Below are positions 46,162-57,937 of a stretch of DNA of 60,000 nt, piece by piece. The DNA comes from Membranipora membranacea. Taxonomy: Eukaryota > Bryozoa > Gymnolaemata > Cheilostomatida > Membraniporidae. Below the pieces are notes generated by a model, which was given only the letters and a program-made list of their open reading frames with translations, searched no databases and was not told the DNA's origin. Location: the NCBI GenBank assembly GCA_914767715.1, contig OU612071.1, positions 17,668,948 through 17,728,947 on the forward strand, read 5' to 3'. Within the stretch, counting starts at the first letter, position 1; each line of letters begins with the position of its first letter. The translations under genes and the position numbers were made by a program.

Positions 46162-48755
46162 GGTGCGTGGCGGTTTTTCTGCCTCAAACTATTTGGATGC
46201 AGTTACTGCTTTGGCAGTTTTCTATGATAAATGATAAGCTGTTACTTCACTTTGTTTAATAGGATTATAACAACTAAAATTCGAGAATAAACATGATGGA
46301 ATAAAAATAAAACACTTATTATTTCACTCCCCACCCACCCAACCCATGTATTGTTAGTATTTTGATCTTCAAAGAAGTCAAAAGGGCACTGCATCAGATT
46401 TTCTGAAGCAAGAATTGCCGATGGCGGGTAGTTTTGAGGTGAAGGCAAACATATATGCAAATAAATAAATGTTTTTGCTTAATTTGATTAAATAAAAATG
46501 CGTTCAAACGAGACAAGAAATTAGATTGGCACAACAGGATCTTCTGGTTACCATCAATTATCATGAAAGCTTAGCCTTGAGCTATTTTATGTTATATTGT
46601 CCTGAGTACCTGAGTATTTTGCTGTAATGTTACACAAAGTGAAACACAATCATTTGGATTTGGATTTGGATAGCAGTCTGTTTGGTTTTATATAAATTGT
46701 TTAATTATTTGTTCATGACTTAATCTGCTCCATAATAATAATGGTAAATATATTAAAAAAATTTCTTACGTTTTATCATTATCACAAAGCTTTTGAGAGC
46801 CCAACAAATAAATCTTACAAATGTAAAACAATTGAGCCCTGGGTCATAATGAGTCAATCATCCTTGTTGACAAAGTACTGTATCCTTATAAAACTGGTTG
46901 CAGGTTTTAGCTGAGCGGCTTGCCTGATATTCTCATGGTTATCAGAAAGATAGCGAGTATTGTAATCTACAATACAAAAGGATAATGTTATAGAATTAAG
47001 GCACTTATAATAATAATGATTTCTTGTCTTTGTTTCTATAACGGAAGTTAAGCCATGTATGTTCAAATATCTTCGAAGTCATGGAACGAGTCATTATAAC
47101 TTTTAAGATCAAATAATCTTGTTTCCTTCTAAATTAAATAGCACTATCGAATCACTAGTTACTTTTGATAATGATATTATATTATATTAAATATAAAATG
47201 ATAAATTATTAAATATCAAGTAAATTAAATGAATTAAATAAAATGAAATTAAATGAATTAAAAAAAAGTTAATTAAATAATGATTTTACATCACTCTTCA
47301 GTTTTTTCATATTTCGGTGTAGAAGAATAAAGGTAATTGATTGTAGTCTTACCACTGTTACATCTATGAATGCCATGATAGTTGTCGCCCAGGGAAAACC
47401 GATAAACTGAGTGGCTACACCAGTCAAAGGAGCGCCTAACATTGCTCCAACTGCCCATGAGAAGTTTACAGCAGAGGAAATAACTGCATAGGTGTTCACA
47501 CTGTTTGCACCATGTCCATTTGCTCTGAAATACAAAATGGCAAAAGGGATGAGACAGAATTCCTTTTATTGTCAAACATTGCTGTATCAACAAAGGCGAG
47601 TCCTTTTACCAAGCAACCATATTTTTAATCAAGTTACATGTACCATACATGTACCCTAATGAAGACTGAAAGATCAAAGCTTATATAGTCTGGCAGCTAG
47701 TTATGCAGTAGTTATACTCTGTTGGATTAAAAATATGCTGAGACTTTGAAATTCTCCCCCTTTCTCAACTGTGAGGTATTTATACCTAGTGCTGTACCGA
47801 CCGATAAGCTACCACTTTCAAGTATCTATATTGTAGTTTTATTCTACATAGATCAAATATGAATAAATTTACATTATTAAGAGATAATTTACAGTATAGA
47901 AGATAACATAATTTATCAACTTTTACATTACTCCAAAGTAGATGGAAGGACAGCTCATTGTGATGGTACAAGACAAATTTGTCATAGATGAACAGGGGAG
48001 ACAACTTAAAACAGCGCGCATCATTTTTGACAAGATGTGGTATGAAATGCTACTAGCTGACACACTATATATTGATTTGGATATCCTTCAGTCTTGAGGA
48101 GCAAGGGGCATTTCACTGTGCCAACTAGCTCAACTAGCTCCCTTGGGTATCGGTATAATTGGCCATGTATTTTCATGTTTACCAGTGTTAATAATACAAA
48201 ACACCTCCTATGTGAAGAGAGGGCAACTTCTCTGCAAAAAGTTTGAATTGACAGTCAGATTCTTAGGGGATTCAGTATCTAAAGCCAACACTATTATGAA
48301 TATTAGTTCTAACTAGTGACTCAAAACTTACAGTGCGTAATTCACCAACGCCTGATAAATTGGCACCATAAGATGTCCATCAAAGAACTCGTGTAAGCTG
48401 AATAATGTCACAGTCATCGGCAAATAGCTACAAACAGTATTACTCAGATTTGTTACCAGTTTTTTTTATTCGTAAAATCGAATTCACCGCACAATATAAA
48501 GTAAAGGAATTGGTAGAGTGGAATGAGAACTTGAATTCCTAGATAACAGTGCTCTTCAAACCACCTTGGCAAATTAGCTATCATCTATTTCAAAGTATCA
48601 AACTACAGCATTTATATGAGGGGCTTCTTCAAAATGAATGCTATTTAGTAGGTGGTTCAAAGTAAGTAGTGGTTCATATGAGAGGTCAAGGGAAATCTTT
48701 TTTTGCCAGTCAGTAACTCAGCATCAGCGTGGTAAATTAATTGCTTTTAATGATC
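46068..48755. repeat. Second tandem duplication, unit B (about 2.69 kb)
   Basis: Right-hand unit of the duplication described at 43431. Its right edge is 'taatgatc' followed by unique 'gacaaaaagtcc'. It supplies the nearer, probably used, terminal exons of the MFS gene. Confidence 0.9.
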
Positions 48756-51700
48756 GACAAAAAGTCCTTTGTACATCAATACATCAATGTATCTGGTGTT
48801 GGTAGGCCAATCAGGAGTACCAAGTATATATATACTTGTCTCATTTGCCTGTGATCTATAACTGAGCAACAGATCAGGGGGGGATGTTCCCTTATTGACT
48901 CACATATCAGGAGAGAGGTCTTCTTATCAGGGAAGGCCAATAAAACCAACATTTACATAACATATTAAGCGGAACTTACTGTTCATTCTTGAAGAGAGGA
49001 CCAAGAAGGGGGCTTGGGCATATGAAGAGAAAGCTGAGTATGTAGAATGGTGCATTGATGAAAATGGTTGAGTAGACATATCCCTGTAGATAAAAATAAA
49101 TTATTAAATGTTCTATCATAAACCACCATCGTGAGAGCAGGTGAAATGTGAGATCGTTTGACTATTATCAAGAAAACGAGTAATTGTGGAGATCGATTTA
49201 GTGTGATATTGTACAGAATAAATAATTCGCTGTAGAATGCTGTGTGATAATAAACACATACCTTGTTAGTTATTAATGCTGCTACAAAATTCCCGATCAC
49301 GTACATCAACGGTGATCCTGCATAGTACAAACTCCAAGTTGATATCGGGACACCAAACTATGAAGATTGAAAAAATGTATTGTTAGCACAATCAAAACAC
49401 AGCTGATTGCACATTGTGTCAGGAGAGGTCTGATGTTTAAAGGTGCGGACTTGTGATCTGTGAGGTCCATGTTTAATTGCTGCTTTGGTACTGGCGCGCC
49501 ATGCATCCTAGACAGGTCCTTGCGGAACAGGACTAAAAATACCGGATGTCAACTGTGTGTTTGCACTATGAACTGTGGGTCTCTGTACCTGTACTCTAGA
49601 GAGATAACCCTCTCCGCAATGATGACTTAGACTTAGAACATGGTGTTGAGTAGCCCGCAAACAGATGCCTCATGAAATTGAGCTGCCAAAGCACATTCAA
49701 TGTCAACCTACCATTTACCTCTAAGGTGAACAAGATCTGCAGAAATCGATCTGTGTCACTGTTGATCACACCTGATTATCAAACACTCAAACATGATAAG
49801 CAACTAAAGCCGATATGTAACGGCAAGTGCTGCCCATTGACGGCTATAAGAATGTTTTTTAATTCATCAGTCAATCCTATTTTGTGGGGTTTATATTCAA
49901 CATTTGTTTCAGGACAATCAATCGTGAGTTCATTGTGGCAATTAACAGGGTAAATTATGCCAGAGTTGTCATAGCTTTGTGAAAGGCTAAACAGCCCTCA
50001 ATTTGGAAATGCAATAAGATACCTGATACTTTGTTTTGGATTAATTTCAGTCTAAAATATAACTTTGGGAAAGTTTGATTTTGTTACTCACTGTATTCAC
50101 TACCCAGTCGCCTGTCATGGCGTTAAGACCACTGGTTCCATAGGTTCCTGCCACACACAGACTCAGTAATATAATAGTACCAGGTAGTTTGAAGAGGTCA
50201 CCTAATCCTTTTGTATCTCCTCCGAGATTTACATCGACTATATTTTTGAACAGAAGGCTGATGATAAACAGACATAAAGTAGTCTCAAAAGCGTAAACAT
50301 TGATTTTAAAGAACATATTGAATGTATAATTATGTCGAAAGATCAAATGGGCATGACAACTTGGGCTCACTTCAAGACAATATGACAACAATTTGTTGGA
50401 GAAATTCCATCACGTCATAAGGTGTGGATCTAAACTGGGAGCAGTATATTCAATCTGGTGTTGAATCGCTTCATGATTAGTAGGGCTTGACCAATTGTTC
50501 AGTCTTTCTAGGATAAAGTACCTTCTTTTGACGAGTATAAGTGTAAATACTACTCACCTATATTTGGAACAAAGAAGATGCTTGGTATGGCAAAGAAAGA
50601 CACTACTGCTCCGATCACAATGAAGCTGAAAACAAAACCAACCATCTAAAACACAAAATGCAAAAGTCAAAGTAGTGCATAAAATACTTGCATTATCTAG
50701 AGAGGGATTGTTATGTAATCCTGAGGGTACTAGCAGGATAAAACCTGCACAAAACTATGGAACGGTAATCAATATGTTACTTTGGCTGATATAATCTTCT
50801 ATCAAGAGACAATGCTAAGTTCAAATTGAAGAACAATCAGCTGCGATTTGATATTTCGAAATTCAATTTTTTATACTGGCTAAAAATGATTTAAGGGTAA
50901 ATCTTCTCTTAATTATTACTCTTAATTGATGATGTCCAAGGGTGAAGTGGGGGAATTACCTTGGAATCAATATCACTTGTATTTGAATCTAATATCCATA
51001 TTGATATAAAATAAGTGTCATTTTGACTTAAATTAACTTCTGTGCAGAATTTAGAGACAAGTCAAGCAGCAAGTCGTGACCTGACCTTACTAAGTGTACT
51101 TGTTACTTCACTCAGTTTAGTTGTGAGCTGACTTGTTGTAACATAAATATTTAAAGACTACCCAAAGACCTATGCATGTTATAGGCAGGCATTACTTATG
51201 ATACAGTTTTGTCAGATTTGTACGGTCAAAAAATTCAATGCTCGACTTAGCATGAATTATTGATCGTGGAAAAAGTGTCTCCAATAAGTGAAGTCTCAGT
51301 CTCCCGGAAGTGCTTGTTCTTGTATTGCACTTCCGGGAGATGGTGAGTTACCTTCTCTTATTGGAGACCATCAGTAATTCATGCCAAGTAGAGCATTGAA
51401 TTTATTACCATGCAAATCTGACAAACCTTTATCATAAGTAACTGCCTGACTACATGCATAGGTCTTTGGGTAGTCTTTAATTGTTCAATTTTATTCCCTT
51501 TTTCAGTTATGATCTTCTTGTGCTGATCAATTAGAGAGCTTGCGGTCCCTCACCCTCAGGAACATTATGATAGCTAGTTAAGTTGAAGCACTCTTCATAC
51601 CTTTATTAAAGCACCTCCGATCAGAGCTCCAATGCCGTAACCTAGTCCAAGAGTCAACTCAATCCAACCCTGTAGAATAGATATGAATAAGTGATCAGGA

Positions 51701-54313
51701 TTTCAGGAATTCAGTGATTTGCAGTTGAATTATGAATTTGAATGTGGGATTATTGACCCCGCAATGGGATATGATGGGATATGAAAATTGCACTAACTGC
51801 ATGTCAGTTTTGTTCAACAGATGCTCTTGGAACACGTATTTGCTTTTTCCAATTTTCATATCCACGGTTGTTTTTGTGGCAATGCAAACCTCATTTGTCT
51901 CGAATCTGCTTATTGTTTCTGTAGGGCCCAATATGATCTGAATGTGTCAAAAAAGTTCACAGATATAATTCCTTGTGCCTCCTACCTTTCAGGTGCCCAA
52001 TGTTAGCAGCACATGAAGCAATTTAAAACCGCCCCCAAAGGCCAATGCCCGCAAGTGCCCATTCTCTGCATTTCTATTTCACAGTCTCCCGGAAGTGCTA
52101 TACAAAAAACAAGCACTTCCGGGAGATTGTGACATAATAATGCAAAGAACGGAAGTTACCTTCCCTTACGGTAGGCGCTTTTTCCCCCATCAATAATTCA
52201 TGCCAAGTGGAGCATTGAATTGTTTACCATGCAAACAAAAATTAAGCATAAATAACTGCCTGAATATAACGAGCATTGGTCTTTTGGTAGTCTTTAACAG
52301 CTTATTGAAAACTGCAAACTACAGGCAAGAGAGGTTACTGAAGTGCCAAAGAAAAGGAAATAGGTAGACTGTCACCTCCCTTCGCCCTAACCGCACAATG
52401 TCTGACCCAAATGATATTCAGGGCTACGCATCAGAGGTAAAACGCTCCTAGTTGAACATGGTGGAAGGTATCTGACTTAAAGGACCAGTCATGAGATACT
52501 GGTAAGTACATATGTAAATGTAGAAACTATAAACTACAGCAGACCACTGTACTAATGTGAAACACTTTGGCTATATATCCTGTCAGTGCCGAATATAAGC
52601 AATAGGTATGCAAACAATTTGAAGGCATTCGGAAAACATGCATTTATCTATTTCATTTCTAAGTCATGATAATTCTCATTTTTAGTCTTTATCTTCCGTA
52701 TATCTTCATTTATTTATTATTGTTTTGTTTTGATGTATTGATGCAATCGGAAGAACATCATTATAAAGATGGAGTTTGTTTGTCAAGAATTTTTGAAAGA
52801 AAAAATCGGCAAGTTAATAGTATATCTCATCGCGGCATACATGACCATACTCACAAACATTATAGCGTTAGAGTAAGATTTTGACTGCATGAGGATAGCT
52901 GTACAGGAGACATTTAATAATATGGCTCCACATCCTGATAGCATTCTCATGATAGAGAAAAGTACAAACAGAGTGTCAGGCTGTTTGAGGTATGCACTTA
53001 TTCTGGAATGAGAAAAATATCCTATTGACCGTTTTGCCTTTCACCACTGTGTTTCCTGCGCTGTCAAATCTCTTAACATGCAAATCTGACAAAACTTTGA
53101 AAAAAACCAACTCATATATGCACATTCAGAGAGTAAAGGTTGAAATATACTTCATAAACACAATCTCACCCAAATAAAATGGAGGCGATACCACAGGTTG
53201 CAGCTCCTATAATCATCGACTTTTTTGCAGTAATCCTTCTCACCTACAAATAAGAAAGGCTCGAGTATTAGAATTTGAAGATGAATTATTGTTGTAGTCA
53301 AAGTCAAAGTGTTTTGTTATGAAAGACACCCTCCTTTTTGCACTCAGTTATTCAAACATTCCAATCACATCCACAGTAACAGTGCTATGATAAATTTACA
53401 GGTTATTTGCAGGTTGTTTGCAGGTTATTTGCAGGTTATTTGCAGATGATGCTGGTATCCGGAATACCTATGAATCTGTCACGACACAAGGTAATGATAA
53501 TCACCTTCAATCATGATAATTCATAAGCCATAAAATCAGCTATTGTTCAGCTAATGAACAAGCCTCCTTACTTGCCCTCGGGGACACTCATCTACATTTT
53601 ATCACGATAATCCCATTTATAGATGGAAGGGTCTTTTCAAGGATTATTAATGCCTCAATACAGTTCGTTGTCAAGGGCTCGGACCACAAAATTATTTTTA
53701 TTAAAATAATTCCCCATTCCCCTATCTTTTTATGCGGAATGAAAAGTTTATATGTCTATTTACTTTGTACTGTTGCTATTGTTACAAGCCCTGGATAGCT
53801 GTGGAGAATTCTCACCTCGTTGAAACCAATTTGCTGTTATTAAAGAGATTTTTGGCATTTCTAGAATGCTACTAGGGACTAGCTATTTTTGCAAGTTCGG
53901 CTTAACAAAGCTAATTATGCTATTACAGTTATGGATTTCAATGTACCTAAAGAAATTACAGATGTGTATTACATATTACAAATTTCTATCCTCCTGATGA
54001 TAGTAGGGAATGTAGATGGATGATTTGTGGTACTCACAATCACTGGACAGAGCGGGCCAGCAATCAGTCGTCCAAAATCAAAACATCCCAGGACAATCCC
54101 AGTCTGATATTCTATCAATCCTCTCTTCTTGGCTTCAAAGTTGAAAAATGGCATCGGCATAGTATCCACGCACACTCCGAGAAGGTTAATGAATAGTATT
54201 GCCAATATCAGCAAGGTTTCCTTTAGCTTGGAGCCTGTTGCTAATCCATTGTTTTGCTCAGCTTTTATGTTCTCCTCACAGATGAGAAGTTGCTTGGTTT
54301 CTTCGCTCGACAT
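47269..54313 (-). CDS. MFS transporter resembling SLC18B1 (vesicular polyamine/amine type)
   Basis: Ten exons on the minus strand: 54313-54038, 53243-53170, 53002-52855, 51669-51601, 50645-50558, 50237-50092, 49357-49262, 49083-48980, 48427-48332, 47524-47269. They join in phase to 450 aa, close to the usual SLC18B1 length. The N-terminus is cytosolic (LLICEE...), then TM1 (LLILAILFINLLGVCV) with a conserved FFNFEAKKRG loop. Next come GCFDFGRLIAGPL, the basic VRRITAKKS loop 2-3, the GLGYGIGALIGG helix-5 motif, a long central loop (NLGGDTKGLGDLFKLPG), and helix 11 with GHGANSVNTYAVIS and GFPWATTI. It ends in a basic tail. It should be a proton antiporter of a vesicle membrane; the substrate is inferred from the family only. 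A GTAAGA inside the last exon is read through as Val-Arg, because the continued frame gives a full helix 12 and tail. Confidence 0.85.
51151..51480. mobile_element. Palindromic TTAA-flanked MITE, family D, in MFS intron 4
   Basis: The whole 330 bases form one imperfect palindrome, from TTAAAGACTACCCAAAGACC to its reverse complement at the right end. The centre is a perfect 14-bp stem, TCTCCCGGAAGTGC (51300-51313) with 51327-51340, around a 13-base loop. The stem holds CCGGAAGT, an ETS-type site, in both arms. A foldback DNA element with no ORF. Confidence 0.9.
52082..52297. mobile_element. MITE family D, left arm missing, in MFS intron 3
   Basis: Related to 51151-51480. It keeps the central stem (CTCCCGGAAGTGCT...AGCACTTCCGGGAG), the right arm with 'aattcatgccaagtggagca', and the right end GGTAGTCTTTAA. 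The left arm beyond the stem is replaced by unrelated sequence, so it is a truncated copy. Confidence 0.85.
53399..53447. repeat. 11-bp tandem repeat (GGTTATTTGCA)
   Basis: Four units of 'ggttatttgca' or 'ggttgtttgca' in a row, in intron 1 of the MFS gene. Recent slippage array; no other meaning seen. Confidence 0.85.
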
Positions 54314-55569
54314 GGTAAGGTGCAGTCCTGTCTATATTACTGTAGGTATCATATTTAAATTAGAATGATCATAATAGTGTCAATTCTCTATAGGGTAGAT
54401 CAGGTATGTAGGTAAATTTGGTTCAATTCACTTATCTGTATTATTATTAGCTCCCGAGCAGATGCAGCATATGTGGGGCGGAATTCCAAATGCAGGCAAA
54501 CAGGATATCTGTAGTAGGATACAAAATATGGTGGTAGTAACCACATCAAAGTTTCTATATCTTATCAAATGTGTATCTCTGATCAATATTAATTTATGAA
54601 AGGCATGATAAAGAAGGTACACGGACTCAATAAAAGAAGTAATTGAACGTACCTTGTCCTCTACACTTGGTGTCTTTTATGATAAATGATCTGTTCAGTT
54701 GTAGAGTGAGACTTTTAATTGCACACCAGCATCTTTATTGCTCTCTCAAACAACACACACTAAACTGAGTAAAAACTATCTCATATATAGCATTACCAAA
54801 AGGATGTGAAAATAGGATATTATATGATATCAATAAAATTGCAAAAACTAGGTAATAGCAAAGTGATAATTAATTGGCTCACACTCATCAAGACGGCAAA
54901 GCGTAACACCACACATCAGGACACAGCCAAAGTTGATCATACATAATGTAATAAATGTTTATTAAAAGGTTAGTAGTATATACGATGCACTTGGAACCCC
55001 TTTAAGCAGGCTTTTTTGCCTGTTTTTGGCTAAAATCGCCTGTTTTACGGCTAAAAATCACCCGTAAGTCAGGCAAATTGCCTGACATTGCCTGAAATAT
55101 TGTCTGCAGGATGAGTGAACAACTGTCTGCAGGCAATCGAGTGTTTTGCAGTAAACACTCCGCGTAATTGTATTGAACCAGCATAATTTTGCCTGTGCTG
55201 TAGGAATGCTAAAAAACAAGTAAAAACTCTCTGCGGTGATAACATAACCAAGGAAATAATGTTGGTCACCACTTCTGAGGGTAGCCCTTTAAGCAGTCTT
55301 TTCTGCCTGTTTTCGGTTAAAATCGCCTGTTTTACGGCTAAAAATCCCCGTAAGTCATAGGGCTTGGACCGGATTAGTTTCTAATTAATGATTACTATGC
55401 AGACAATAAGCTTTTGAACAATATAATATCAGATCTTCAATCAAGTGTTTTGTCATACAACTTTATTTTCAATATCAATGAAACTCATGTCCATAAAAAA
55501 CGAATGTATCAGTCCTGCAAGCATTTTCAATCTTCTTTACCGTAGAACATTCACAGTATGTCTGAATAA
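54314..55569. other. Region upstream of the MFS gene, with dispersed repeats
   Basis: No gene recognised. It should contain the MFS promoter, but no clear TATA or 5' exon stands out on the minus strand. Two copies of a 70-base element ('gcctgttttacggctaaaaatc') lie at about 55003-55075 and 55290-55358. A 58-base phrase, 'tctgcggtgataacataacc...ctgagggtagc' at 55229-55286, recurs at 56152-56208. Confidence 0.5.
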
Positions 55570-55899
55570 TTACGGTAATACATGTTCAGACATGTTTGAT
55601 CCTGTCCCATTCTGCCAAGACATGTTCGTCATAAGGCAACTTGTCAACATGTTTTTGGTGATTGCTGGAGCTGCAGCGAACAAGTCCCTGCTTAGAAGCT
55701 CAATCACTGAGAATATTAAAAGCAAATAAATGTACATAGCGTAGTGTTTCCGCTTAAGTCTATCAATCCATCGCACTGATAAACTTGAATCATGTGAGTT
55801 TCTGTGGACAGTGTTCTCATGGGAAGACTGCAGATGACGGCTCTTTTCACTATTTTTGTTGGTAATTTGACATTGAGACTGATCTTTGTTGCGTAGCAT
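55570..55899 (-). CDS. Possible first exon of a membrane protein (unrecognised)
   Basis: A 109-codon minus-strand frame from ATG 55899. It has a polar Ser/His/Asn-rich N-terminus, a basic stretch (RWIDRLKRKH) and one hydrophobic helix (YIYLLLIFSVIELL). After LFAAAPAI comes a segment with two N-x-S/T glycosylation sites (NMS, NGT). That is how a multi-pass transporter's first exon could look, and a GTATTA near 55580 could be a donor. No further exons can be linked. It may equally be a chance ORF. Confidence 0.25.
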   Translation of the reverse strand: MLRNKDQSQCQITNKNSEKSRHLQSSHENTVHRNSHDSSLSVRWIDRLKRKHYAMYIYLLLIFSVIELLSRDLFAAAPAITKNMLTSCLMTNMSWQNGTGSNMSEHVLP

Positions 55900-56676
55900 T
55901 CCCTTAACTAAGGCCTCATGTGTTCCCTGGACATCCGTTTTTTTGGGTAGAGGGATGTGATGTTAATGATCATACTGACTGAGTGAACTCGAAGCTAAAC
56001 ATGTTATTTAGGCATTGCTTTAATCATATTGACCTTGACATGACCTTGGCCCCACCTTGATATATTTCTTGAGATTCGTTGTCAAACAGGATGAATACCA
56101 GACAGAATTACTGTACTGGAGGAATGGCAAATGACCGACAATAACAACTTTCTGCGGTGATAGCTCAACCAGAGAAAATGTTTTCATCACCATCTCTGAG
56201 GGTAGTCGCTACCATGATAAAATCATATACAGGGATCTTAGTATTACTAGAATTTTTCGAGAGATCTAAACGAACGCTTCCAACTACATACAAATAACTA
56301 TGCTTGATCCATGGAAAAGAAGCTAGGGTGGTGAAAGTTGCTGACGTGTTTGAACTTGAAAAGCACAAAAAAAAGCAAAAATGAGATGACAGAGTCAGTA
56401 TTCTTTAAGCCTTGGATCTTTAATTTGACACACAACATCATCTTCCTTCAAACCTAAATGAACGTAATGACTGAACATTATTTGGGGCTTGAGCTAACGC
56501 ATGAATCCATATATTATGAGAAAGTCATATAAATATGGTGAGAATCTGAGAGAGGTTACACCGATCATCCTGATAGACATCAAGACTGCTTTGAGTTGGA
56601 AGGTTGCTAAAGAGTTCTAATTCTGGTTTTGCGGTCTCACAAGAGTGCTCCATCATGAATAAATTAGCCATAATTC
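55900..56676. other. Gap between the Polinton-type genes and the MFS side
   Basis: No gene seen. It holds the second copy of the 58-base dispersed repeat (56152-56208). I looked for a terminal inverted repeat of the Polinton-type element here and could not identify one, so its left boundary is unknown. Confidence 0.4.
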
Positions 56677-57126
56677 TCATTTACCAAAAAATATGTCTTT
56701 TTGAAGAGGTTTGTTCTGCTTTCTCGCCAGCTTGGCTCGCCTGCTCGCGCTGCCCGTTTTCGATGCAGGCGACTTTCTTTTATCAGCTCTGTTAGTCTTC
56801 TTTTTAATCCCAGCCTTCTTATAGTTGGATATCAAACTCGATCCGAATGATGCTAGATGATCTCTTGTAGTCTGCCGCATATCCTTACCAGCTAATCCAT
56901 CCTGTGCCAATTTAACACCAGTTTGAAGAGCAGTTTTTCCTAAAGCCATAGCTCCCTTTTTCAACAGTGGTAGTGCGGATTTTGCCAGACTTGTGAATAT
57001 TCCACCCAAACCGCAACGTTTTTGTATGTGCTGCCCATGAAACACAATCATTCCATGACCAGATTGATTGTAATGGTCATTATACAGTTTTCTACTGTTT
57101 TCTGAGTTGTACGGAATCAAAGGCAT
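56677..57126 (-). CDS. Polinton-type Gly/Lys-rich virion-associated protein (149 aa)
   Basis: ATG at 57126. The N-terminal third has GMIVFHGQ and GLGGIF, then an amphipathic Ala/Leu/Lys stretch (SALPLLKKGAMALGKTAL), and the C-terminus is strongly basic with an RRAKLARKQ run. Basic proteins with an amphipathic helix and a nuclear-signal-like tail accompany capsid genes in these elements, and they recall minor core proteins of adenoviruses in composition. The exact role is not known to me. The frame is intact and 10 bases separate it from the preceding stop at 57137. Confidence 0.6.
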   Translation of the reverse strand: MPLIPYNSENSRKLYNDHYNQSGHGMIVFHGQHIQKRCGLGGIFTSLAKSALPLLKKGAMALGKTALQTGVKLAQDGLAGKDMRQTTRDHLASFGSSLISNYKKAGIKKKTNRADKRKSPASKTGSASRRAKLARKQNKPLQKDIFFGK

Positions 57127-57136
57127 GATTCTATCG

Positions 57137-57898
57137 TTAATTCTTAACCTTTTTTAGCTGAATTGTGATGTCTGTGTTCCCCGATTCAAACTGAACTGCA
57201 TTGCCCGAGTCTGTCATTAAATACAGAGTGATTGTATGAAATCTATTCTTCGAGAGTGGAACATATAGGGGACGTTCATATCTTGTTATCTGATTCACAA
57301 AATGAGGTTCATTGTTAACAGGGATGATACCTAATAGAGAACCATAAATATCTCCAATAGGAGCCAACTCACGTATGTCACAATACACATATATATTGTG
57401 AAAACCATTACTGATATCAACCATTCTCTCCGATTTCACCAGAACACTTGCCCAAGAGGTAGGTATGGCATCATGTTCCGCAGGGAAAACTTTGAGCTTA
57501 CTGTAACCTAGAATCGATGCCAACTCTGAAGACCAAGTTAGAACATATGTACGTCGCATCGTTATTTCCACTCTGTTTGACTCTTCAAGTAAAGTGAAGT
57601 TGAGATTGTCCAATGGACATGCTGAATCCTTGATCAAGTCATTCATTTTAGAAATAATTTTCCTACACGTACCATAATAACCTTTTGTAATTTTAAGCTT
57701 TCCTGTTTTCTGATTATCCCCGAAGGTAATTTCAAACCAAGAGTCTTTCAAATTATACCACAAGACGATTTCTGCTAATCCAACTTCCCAGTTGACATCT
57801 TACAATTCAATTTCTCTAACAAGTCTAACAGTGTATCAACTCAATGTGTTAGCAGGATAAAATTTCATAGAGCTGTTAGATGGTAGGACGATCCGCAT
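57137..57898 (-). pseudogene. Polinton-type virion protein (jelly-roll-like), two nonsense stops
   Basis: The long open part (57763-57137, 208 codons) is rich in beta-type segments and ends in an alternating hydrophobic strand pattern (RPLYVPLSKNRFHTITLYL, then DITIQLKK). This is the usual C-terminal form of a protein that goes with the integrase in these elements and probably belongs to the minor capsid. The frame can be followed back to an ATG at 57896-57898. It contains TGA at 57836-57838 and TAA at 57800-57802. The copy is therefore broken near its N-terminus. The exact family name is uncertain. Confidence 0.6.
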
Positions 57899-57937
57899 GT
57901 TTGCAGAGACAACAAATGGAATGTTTTCATTTTGTAT

